From Rhodanobacter sp. B04 (GTDB lineage Bacteria; Pseudomonadota; Gammaproteobacteria; Xanthomonadales; Rhodanobacteraceae), in the NCBI RefSeq assembly GCF_002001125.1, contig NZ_MUNV01000007.1, forward strand, positions 310,001 through 374,000: a DNA stretch of 64,000 nucleotides, written 5' to 3'. The notes under the pieces are model-generated. The model ran no database searches. It was not told the DNA's origin and was given only the letters and a program-made list of their open reading frames with translations. Both the position numbers and the translations under genes were made by a program. Shown piece after piece: positions 57,817 to 64,000 of the stretch. How positions within the stretch are numbered: the stretch's first letter is position 1; each line of letters opens with the position of its first letter.

Positions 57817-60672
57817 ATGTTCGTACCTGGTCAACGCTGGATCTCCTCCGCCGAACCCGAGCTCGGTCTCGGCACCGTATTGCGCGTCGAAGGACGCGGC
57901 GTGCAGGTGCTGTTTGCCAAGGCCGGCGTGCTGCGTCCGTACGCGGTCGATTCTGCGCCGCTGCTGCGCGCCGAGTTTCGTGCCGGACAGCGCGTCGCCG
58001 GCAAGGGCATCGCGTTCCTGGTGGAGCGCGTCGAGATCCGCGACGAGCTGCTGATCTATCGCGGCGAAGGCCGCGAGCTGCACGAAGGCCAGCTCGACGA
58101 CGAACAGAGCGTCAGCCAGGCCGACGACCGCCTGATCGGCGGGCGCACCGATCCGGTCGCGCAGTTCGAATTGCGTCTGGAAGGTCTCAGGCGGCGGGCC
58201 GAAGCACGCCGTTCGCCGATGTGGGGCCTCGGCGCGGCACGGATCGGACTGGTGCCGCACCAGCTGCGCGTCGCCGGCATCGCCGCCGCTCGCCGGCCGC
58301 CGCGCGTGCTGCTGGCCGATGAGGTCGGCCTGGGCAAGACCATCGAGGCGGGCATGATCATCGCGCGCCAGCTCGCCACCGGCCGCGCCTCGCGCGTGCT
58401 GCTGCTGCTGCCCGACACGCTGGTGTACCAGTGGTTCGTCGAGCTGCTGCGTCGCTTCAACCTCAGCTTCGCGATCTATGACGAGGAGCGCTGCGAGGCG
58501 CTGACTCAATCCGACGAGCAGCAATCCGGCAACGACAGCAACCCGTTCGAGGACGAGCAGCTGGTGATCGCCGATTTCGGCTTTCTCGAGAACTCGCCGA
58601 AACACGCGCAGCAGCTGCTGGATGCACCGTGGGACCTGCTGGTGGTCGACGAGGCGCACCACCTGGCCTGGTCGCCGGACGCGGCCAGCCCGCGCTACAC
58701 GATGGTGGAGCGGCTCGCCGCGGCCATCCCCGGCGTGATCCTGCTTACCGCGACACCGGAACAGCTCGGCCGCAGCGGCCACTTCGCCCGCCTGCGCCTG
58801 CTCGATCCGCAGCGTTATCAGGATCTCGACGGTTACCTGGCCGAAGCCGACAGCTTCCAGGCATTGTCGCGGATCGCCGATCGCCTGCTCGACGGCGCGG
58901 CGCTGGACGATGGCCAGCGCGCCGCCCTTGCCAAGGCCTTCCGCGGCGATGCGGCGCTCACTGCGCAGCTGGCCGACTCGACCAAGCCGGACAATGCGCG
59001 CGCCCTGCTCGCCGCCCTGATCGATCGCCATGGCACCGGCCGCGTGATGTTCCGCAACAACCGCGCCGGTGTCGGCGGTTTTCCCAAACGCCTGCCCGAG
59101 TGGCATCTGCTGGATGCCGATACGCTCGACGAGAACGCCAGGCAGTCGCTGCTCGCCGAATTCCATGCCGACATCCAGCAGCCTGCGAGCCTGATCGAAG
59201 TCGACTACAGCGCCGACCCGCGCATCGACACGTTGACTGCCCTGCTGGATCAGCACCCGCAGGACAAGTTCCTGCTGATCTGCCGCAGCCAGGCCAAGGT
59301 GCTCGCGCTGGAGGAAGCGCTGCGCACGCGCACCGGCACCGGCATCGCGCGTTTCCACGAAGGCCTCGGCATCGTGCAGCGGGACCGCAATGCGGCGTAC
59401 TTCGCCCAGCCCGACGGCGCCCGTCTGCTGCTGTGCTCGGAGATCGGCTCGGAAGGACGCAATTTCCAGTTCGCGCACCGGCTGATCCTGTGGGACCTGC
59501 CGCTCGACCCCGACCTGCTCGAGCAGCGCATCGGCCGCCTCGACCGCATTGGCCAGAAGCACGACATCGTCATCCATATCCTGGCCGTGGCCGACAGCGC
59601 GCAGCACGTGCTGGCGCGCTGGTACGACGAAGGCATCGACGCGTTCCGCATGAGTCCGGCCGATGGACGCGAGCTGCTGCGCCGCTACGGCGAACCGCTG
59701 GCGCGCCTGGCCGAAGAGCATGCGCGCGGCGACGACAACCGCGACCAGGAACTGGACGTGCTGCTCGCCGAGACCCGCGCCAGCCACGAGCAGATGGCCG
59801 AACTGATCCGCGCCGGCCGCGATCACCTGCTGGAACTGGCCGCCAGCCGCGACCTGCACGCCGACGAGCTGCAGCAGGCGTTTGCCCGCGAGGATCGCGC
59901 ACCCGATCGCGACGCTTTCGTGCAGCGCCTGCTGGAAGCGTTCGGCATCCATGCCGAGGAACTTGGCGGCCAGGTGCTGCTGCTCGACCCGCAATACCTG
60001 TCCACCGATGCCCTGCCGGGCTTTGCCGACGGCCCGCAAGCGGTCACCTTCGCCCGCGACGTGGCGCTGGCGCGCGAGGAGCTGCCGCTGTTGCGGCTGG
60101 ACCACCCGCTGGTGGCCGGTGCGCTGGACTTGGCCCTGTCCGGCGAACAGGGCAATGCCGCCTTCATGGTCGACGATGAGCTGTCGCCACGCACCGCCCT
60201 GCTGCAGAGCGTGTTCGTGCTCGAATGCGTCGCCGACCGCCGGCTGGATGCCGAACGCTTCCTGCCGACCATGCCGATCGTGGTGACCATCGACACCCGG
60301 CTGGCCGAACGCGTCGACTTTTCGCCGAGCGAGATCGCTCTGCGCAAGGCCGGCGACCGCAACATCGAGGTGATGCGCTACCGCAAATTCCTCGGCAAGC
60401 TGGTGCCGCCGATGCTGGAACGCGCCGAGACTCTCGCCGCCGCACGTGGACAGGGCAGCATCGACGAGGCGCTGGCCCTCGCCACCGCCACGCTGGATGC
60501 CGAACTGTCGCGCCTGCTCGCCTTGCGCGCGGTGAACCCGTCGGTTAGCGAGGCGGAAATCGCCGCCGTCGCGGACGAACGCTCTGCCCTGCTGGCAGCG
60601 CTGCCGCAATCGCGCCTGCGGCTGGATGCGGTGCGCTTCGTGGTCAGTCCGGATTTCCTCGCGCTGCGCTGA
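57817..60672 (+). CDS. rapA: RNA polymerase-associated ATPase RapA (Swi2/Snf2 family)
   Basis: RNA-polymerase recycling factor, 951 aa (E. coli 968). Two N-terminal Tudor-like domains (about 1-100, starting FVPGQRWISSAEPELGLG) precede the Snf2 core: ADEVGLGKT (167-175), DEAH in VVDEAHHLAW, and motif VI QRIGRLDRIGQ. The C-terminal RapA-specific region follows. It binds the polymerase and releases stalled or post-termination complexes. A candidate -10 (GATAAT at 57781) is present 36 bases upstream. Confidence 0.95.
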   Translation: MFVPGQRWISSAEPELGLGTVLRVEGRGVQVLFAKAGVLRPYAVDSAPLLRAEFRAGQRVAGKGIAFLVERVEIRDELLIYRGEGRELHEGQLDDEQSVSQADDRLIGGRTDPVAQFELRLEGLRRRAEARRSPMWGLGAARIGLVPHQLRVAGIAAARRPPRVLLADEVGLGKTIEAGMIIARQLATGRASRVLLLLPDTLVYQWFVELLRRFNLSFAIYDEERCEALTQSDEQQSGNDSNPFEDEQLVIADFGFLENSPKHAQQLLDAPWDLLVVDEAHHLAWSPDAASPRYTMVERLAAAIPGVILLTATPEQLGRSGHFARLRLLDPQRYQDLDGYLAEADSFQALSRIADRLLDGAALDDGQRAALAKAFRGDAALTAQLADSTKPDNARALLAALIDRHGTGRVMFRNNRAGVGGFPKRLPEWHLLDADTLDENARQSLLAEFHADIQQPASLIEVDYSADPRIDTLTALLDQHPQDKFLLICRSQAKVLALEEALRTRTGTGIARFHEGLGIVQRDRNAAYFAQPDGARLLLCSEIGSEGRNFQFAHRLILWDLPLDPDLLEQRIGRLDRIGQKHDIVIHILAVADSAQHVLARWYDEGIDAFRMSPADGRELLRRYGEPLARLAEEHARGDDNRDQELDVLLAETRASHEQMAELIRAGRDHLLELAASRDLHADELQQAFAREDRAPDRDAFVQRLLEAFGIHAEELGGQVLLLDPQYLSTDALPGFADGPQAVTFARDVALAREELPLLRLDHPLVAGALDLALSGEQGNAAFMVDDELSPRTALLQSVFVLECVADRRLDAERFLPTMPIVVTIDTRLAERVDFSPSEIALRKAGDRNIEVMRYRKFLGKLVPPMLERAETLAAARGQGSIDEALALATATLDAELSRLLALRAVNPSVSEAEIAAVADERSALLAALPQSRLRLDAVRFVVSPDFLALR

Positions 60673-60701
60673 GGCGACGCCGCCGCCACGACCACCGCAA
60701 G

Positions 60702-60737
60702 CCTGCCGGTTGATCCGCTTCGCGATCAACCGGCAGG
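60702..60737. repeat. 14-bp inverted repeat at the convergent end of rapA and the permease gene
   Basis: CCTGCCGGTTGATC (60702-60715) pairs with GATCAACCGGCAGG (60724-60737) around an eight-base loop. It overlaps the permease stop codon at 60726, so the 3' arm encodes its last residues. Neither side has a T-run. It may act as a bidirectional transcription stop or as mRNA 3'-end protection. Confidence 0.55.
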
Positions 60738-62093
60738 GGCGTAATCCGCCTCCCGCAGGCGGCGGTCGACACCAAACAGCTTGTACGCCACCGTCAGCAA
60801 CAACACCCACGCCACGCCCACGTACAGCGCCACCCTGGTATCGGCGCTGTAACCGAGCATCACCAGCACGAACGCGAGAAAGGCCAGGCACACCACGCTG
60901 CTCAGCGGCCACCAGCGCAGCTGGAAAGGCAGCGCCGTCGTCTGCCGCCGGCGGAAGCGCCAGTGCGCGATCAGCACCATGCCCCAGGTCCACACCGTGT
61001 TGAAGGCAAGGATCGACATCATCATGCCGAAGATGCGCTCGGGCACCAGGTAGTTCAGCAGCACGCCCAGCATCAGGCAGGCCATGGTCACCAGCACGCC
61101 GCGCACCGGCACACCGTGCCTGCTCAGCTGCTGCAGTCCGGCCGGCGCCTGCCGCTTGGTCGACAGGCTGTACAGCATGCGGCTGCCGCTGAAGGTGGTG
61201 GAGTTGAAGCTCGACAGCGCCGCCGTGATCACCACGAAATTGATCAGCCCGGCCGCCTGCGGAATGCCGAGCTTGGCGAACGTGGTGACGAAAGGGCTGC
61301 CCTGCGTGCCCAATTCGTTCCACGGGTAGATCGCCATGATCACGAACAACGCGCCGATGTAGAAGATCAGGATGCGCCAGATCACCGAGTTCACCGCGCG
61401 TGGAATCGTGCGCTCCGGATTGGATGCCTCGGCCGCCGCCATGCCGATCGTCTCGATGCCGCCGAACGAGAACACCAGCACCGGCAGCGCCAGCACCATG
61501 CCGGTCACGCCGTTGGGGAACCAGCCACCATGAGTCCACAGGTTGGACACGCCCACCGGATGGCCGCCATTGCCCCAGCCCAGCCAGATGATGGCGGCGC
61601 CGCCGAGGATCATCAGTACCACGGTCAGCACCTTGACCAGCGCGAACCAGAACTCCAGCTCGCCGTAGACCTTCACCGCCATCAGGTTCAGGCCGCCGAT
61701 CATCGCCACGCTGCCGAAGGTCCAGATCCACTGCGGCAGGTCGGGATACCACTGCTTCATGTAGATGCCGACCGCCGTGCTCTCGGCGATGCCCACGCCC
61801 ATCATCAGGATCCAGTAGTTCCAGCCGGTGAGATAGCCGGCGAACGGACCGAGATACTTGTGCGCATACGTGCTGAACGAACCGGCCACCGGATCGTGCA
61901 CCGCCATCTCGCCCAGCGCGCGCATGATGATGAAGATCATCGCGCCGCCGAACAGGTAGGCAAACAGCACCGACGGCCCAGCCAGCTTGATCGTGCTGGC
62001 CGAACCGAGGAACAGGCCGGCGCCGATGCACATGCCCAGCGCCATGAAGGTGATGTGGCGCGGGCTCAGTCGGCGTTGCAGGGTTTCAGACAT
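60726..62093 (-). CDS. Amino-acid permease, APC superfamily (ProY/AroP-like)
   Basis: Inner-membrane amino-acid:H+ symporter, 455 aa, 12 helices. The first helix carries ALGMCIGAGLFLGSASTIKLAGP (about 18-40), the substrate-binding loop of the AAT family. PVLVFSFGGIETIGMAAAEASNPERTIPRAVN (about 208-239) holds the conserved signature between helices 6 and 7. ProY or an aromatic acid permease is closest by sequence feel. It lies 27 bases downstream of a rhomboid gene. Confidence 0.88.
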   Translation of the reverse strand: MSETLQRRLSPRHITFMALGMCIGAGLFLGSASTIKLAGPSVLFAYLFGGAMIFIIMRALGEMAVHDPVAGSFSTYAHKYLGPFAGYLTGWNYWILMMGVGIAESTAVGIYMKQWYPDLPQWIWTFGSVAMIGGLNLMAVKVYGELEFWFALVKVLTVVLMILGGAAIIWLGWGNGGHPVGVSNLWTHGGWFPNGVTGMVLALPVLVFSFGGIETIGMAAAEASNPERTIPRAVNSVIWRILIFYIGALFVIMAIYPWNELGTQGSPFVTTFAKLGIPQAAGLINFVVITAALSSFNSTTFSGSRMLYSLSTKRQAPAGLQQLSRHGVPVRGVLVTMACLMLGVLLNYLVPERIFGMMMSILAFNTVWTWGMVLIAHWRFRRRQTTALPFQLRWWPLSSVVCLAFLAFVLVMLGYSADTRVALYVGVAWVLLLTVAYKLFGVDRRLREADYAPAG

Positions 62094-62119
62094 GGTTTCC
62101 GCTCATGAATGGAGGTGGG

Positions 62120-62737
62120 TCAGCGCATCAGGCGCCGTTTCGGTTTGAGCGGCAAGCGCCCGCGCCAGTATTCGATCAGCACAATGCCGCCCAGCATGCC
62201 ACCAAGGTGGGCGAAATGCGCTACGCCAGGCTCGAAGCCGGTCACACCCATGGTCAGCTCGACGACTGCATAACCGGTCACGAACAGCCATGCCGGCATC
62301 GGGATCGGCAGGAACATCAGCATCACTTTCTCGTGCGGATACATCATGCCGAAAGCCAGCAGCAAACCGAAGATCGCGCCGGACGCACCCAGCGTGGGGC
62401 CGTACTCCGCCGGTGGGAAAAACCACAGCACCGCCAGTTGCAGCAGCGATGCCACGATCGCGCAGACGAAGTAGTAGATGGTGAAATTGCGCGCGCCGAG
62501 GGTGCGCTCGATCGCGCCACCGAACATGTACAACGCGATCATGTTGAACAGGATGTGGGGCACTCCGCCGTGCAGGAATGCACTGGTGACGATCTGCCAT
62601 ACCCCGAACAGGCCGCTGCCCAACGGCCATAGCGCGAAGTACTGCAGGATGGCATCGCCCATCACCTGTTGCAGCAGGAACACGGCGATATTGGCGATGA
62701 GCAGGTTGCGCGTGACGGGCGGCAGATCAAAAGGCAT
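62120..62737 (-). CDS. Rhomboid family intramembrane serine protease
   Basis: Six-helix protease, 205 aa. The catalytic dyad is Ser119 in GASGAIFG and His177 in HFAHLGGMLGG; HILFNMIAL (H61, N65) gives the oxyanion-side residues. HGGVPHILFNM is a canonical rhomboid segment. Length fits minimal bacterial rhomboids without an N-terminal domain. Its substrate is unknown. It precedes the permease gene by 27 bases. Confidence 0.92.
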   Translation of the reverse strand: MPFDLPPVTRNLLIANIAVFLLQQVMGDAILQYFALWPLGSGLFGVWQIVTSAFLHGGVPHILFNMIALYMFGGAIERTLGARNFTIYYFVCAIVASLLQLAVLWFFPPAEYGPTLGASGAIFGLLLAFGMMYPHEKVMLMFLPIPMPAWLFVTGYAVVELTMGVTGFEPGVAHFAHLGGMLGGIVLIEYWRGRLPLKPKRRLMR

Positions 62738-62875
62738 CAGGCTATTTCCGGAGAGTCGACGGCGGCAGGGTACGCATCATGCAGGCATGGATGCCATCAC
62801 GGCACGCATACGCTGACCCATACGATGCCGGATCGTTCATCTGCCACTTGCATCAGGAGTGGGTGGCGGCCAATG

Positions 62876-62897
62876 AAAAGCCGCCTTTCGGCGGCTT
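62876..62897 (-). terminator. Rho-independent terminator of the NlpC/P60 gene
   Basis: AAGCCGCC (62878-62885) pairs with GGCGGCTT (62890-62897), loop TTTC. On the minus strand it runs into TTTTC. It lies 25 bases after the stop codon of the gene at 62923. Confidence 0.8.
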
Positions 62898-62922
62898 CTC
62901 GAAACGATTGCAACGGCAATGA

Positions 62923-63855
62923 TCAACCCTTGCTCGCCACCTGCGCGATCCCCTCGGGACGCTTGGCGCCGGCGAAGCGCTTGGCCCAATAGGCCTCGTT
63001 GAGGCTGGAAATCTCCACCGACTTGCCGCTGGCCGGCGAATGGATGAAACGACCATCGGAAATGTAGATGCCCACGTGCGAAATGCGGCTCTTGCCATGG
63101 GTGTGGAAAAACACCAGGTCGCCCGGCTTCATGTCGGCGCGATTGACCTTCAGGCCAGCCAGGAACTGTGAAGCGGAGTTGGTCGGCAATTGCAGGCCCA
63201 CCGCATGGGCGAACACGTAGCGCACGAAGCCGCTGCAGTCGAAGCCGGTAGAGGGATCGCGGCCGCCGCGCACATAGCGGATATCACGCAGGTTCATCGC
63301 CAGCGAGATCAGCGCCTTGCGCAGGTCGGTGACATTCTCGGTGCCATTCGCGTCTGCTGTCTGCGTGCCGGCGGCGATCTGGTCGGATGCGCCGCCTGCG
63401 ACATTCTCGTTGGCCGTGGCAGGCGAGCCGGCATGGATGGGCTTGCTCGACTGGACCAGCATTCCAGCCGGATTGAACAACGGAGACTGTGTCAGCCATG
63501 CCGGCGTGGCATTCGTGGCCGACGGCGAACCGCTCAGCGTGAACGAACTAGCCTGAAGTGAAGCAGGTATCGGCAGCTCCGACTTCAACTGCACGGGAGC
63601 GTCGGCCAACTGTGCGAAATCGGCACTGGATTCCGCTGCATCGGAGTGCGTGTCCCGCTGGGTGGTAGCAGCCAGCTTGCCGTGCGTGCGGTGGGTCGAC
63701 TTGTGCTGCGTCGGCTTGCTGTGGGTCGGCTTGTGCTGCGCATGCTTCGCATGGACTGGCTTGCCGTGGGTCTTGCTGGTCGCTGCCTGCGTGGGTGCAA
63801 CCACGAACATGGCAGCTGCGAGCACAGAACAGACAGTCAATCGTTTGATTGGCAT
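62923..63855 (-). CDS. Secreted NlpC/P60 endopeptidase with His-rich N-terminal region
   Basis: Peptidoglycan hydrolase, 310 aa. A signal peptide (1-24, ending TQAA) precedes a His/Lys/Thr/Ser/Pro-rich stretch (about 29-59) with KPTHSKPTQHKSTHRTHGK, then a Ser/Ala/Pro linker. The catalytic domain (about 178-300) has Cys207 in FDCSG, His260 in SHVGIY and His272 in IHSPASG. The basic His-rich segment may bind metal ions or the cell wall. A terminator follows. Confidence 0.9.
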   Translation of the reverse strand: MPIKRLTVCSVLAAAMFVVAPTQAATSKTHGKPVHAKHAQHKPTHSKPTQHKSTHRTHGKLAATTQRDTHSDAAESSADFAQLADAPVQLKSELPIPASLQASSFTLSGSPSATNATPAWLTQSPLFNPAGMLVQSSKPIHAGSPATANENVAGGASDQIAAGTQTADANGTENVTDLRKALISLAMNLRDIRYVRGGRDPSTGFDCSGFVRYVFAHAVGLQLPTNSASQFLAGLKVNRADMKPGDLVFFHTHGKSRISHVGIYISDGRFIHSPASGKSVEISSLNEAYWAKRFAGAKRPEGIAQVASKG

Positions 63856-64000
63856 GCGGGAAAAATCCCTTGAAGTACACAGGATTAGCCGCCTGCAAAG
63901 CTGACGACGTGACTAGGGAGTGAAATTAGCAAGAACGCCCCGGCTGTTTGTTGGATCGGGGTTAACTGAACCCCATCGTTCCAAAAAAGCGTGATAGACG
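63856..64000 (-). promoter_or_regulatory. Upstream region of the His-rich NlpC/P60 gene with a hairpin
   Basis: This 145-base stretch to the window edge contains GGGGTT-AACTG-AACCCC (63958-63974), a 6-bp stem that GAT/ATC can extend. No firm promoter is seen. The RBS of the gene is weak (GGGATTTTTCCCGC before ATG) and lies in its own small stem GGGA-AAAA-TCCC (63858-63872 region). Riboswitch classes could not be confirmed by eye. Confidence 0.35.

Noticed and set aside
57661..62031. 1456-codon minus-strand open frame across rapA
   Set aside because: It is antisense to rapA and the permease is in a different frame; the translation is low-complexity Arg/Ala/Gly/Gln typical of shadows.
63856..64000. 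c-di-GMP or c-di-AMP riboswitch before the NlpC/P60 gene
   Set aside because: The small stem is present, but I could not match the conserved bases of either class.

Overview
The window is 64 kb of GC-rich, densely coded bacterial chromosome. It has no rRNA or tRNA gene, prophage, insertion sequence or CRISPR array that I could find. The gene set (rpsF-rpsR-rplI, leuS-lptE-holA-nadD, rsfS-rlmH, pqiABC, rapA, a Fiu-type receptor with its PKHD hydroxylase, several lipoproteins with clear lipoboxes) is that of a Gram-negative gammaproteobacterium. A bacterial copy of the animal-type kynurenine/2-aminomuconate route, an IscA-asnS divergent pair and many secreted M13/M14/NlpC hydrolases suggest Xanthomonadales (Lysobacterales), probably the Rhodanobacter/Dyella group. 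That placement is inference from gene content, not from a marker comparison.

Layout. 0-3.5 kb: ribosomal operon rpsF-rpsR-rplI (minus) with leader hairpins and a terminator, then iscA and asnS back to back. 3.5-8.2 kb: a plus-strand run with a MalM-like lipoprotein, a small membrane protein, an atypical SDR, an ALDH8A1-like 2-aminomuconate semialdehyde dehydrogenase, a beta-carbonic anhydrase and a RidA-family 2-aminomuconate deaminase. 8.2-13.1 kb: an Asr-like basic secreted peptide, hutG with a D-amino-acid dehydrogenase, and a BlaI/BlaR1-type sensor pair with two operator-like palindromes followed by an NlpC/P60 lipoprotein. 13.2-20.3 kb: SlyD, an MFS carboxylate transporter, a methyltransferase, and two DEAD-box helicases (rhlE, deaD) around S-formylglutathione hydrolase. 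20.4-26.4 kb: a TPR-sulfotransferase, an extradiol dioxygenase, YkgJ, YpfJ, MAPEG, a frameshifted remnant and a CPBP protease.

26.4-46.4 kb: a long minus-strand backbone, leuS-lptE-holA-nadD and rsfS-rlmH-(GNAT)-maf. In many gammaproteobacteria these form one block; here they are separated by about 9.5 kb holding an alkaline-phosphatase-fold (LTA synthase-like) transferase, a nitronate monooxygenase, DUF1345 and DUF2236 proteins, a small GNAT protein, a NERD-UvrD helicase and a flavin monooxygenase. Upstream of leuS sits pqiA-pqiA'-pqiB-pqiC, in which PqiA is encoded as two overlapping genes. 46.5-57.7 kb: YbbN/CnoX, a hot-dog protein, an ECF sigma factor with a membrane partner, DUF502 and M14 peptidase, an M13 peptidase with a strong terminator, and a Fur-box-controlled fiu-piuC pair. 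57.8-64 kb: rapA, an amino-acid permease, a rhomboid protease and a His-rich NlpC/P60 protein.

The observations I would follow first are: (1) perfect hairpins that bury the Shine-Dalgarno sequence of the NlpC/P60 lipoprotein gene (12519-12549) and of rhlE (15989-16014); (2) twin palindromic operators in front of the orphan BlaI/BlaR1 pair; (3) a carbonic anhydrase translationally coupled to 2-aminomuconate deaminase; (4) the split pqiA; (5) the 9.5 kb interruption of the nadD-rsfS block with its NERD-UvrD helicase. I did not see a clearly new multi-gene system of the defence-island type.
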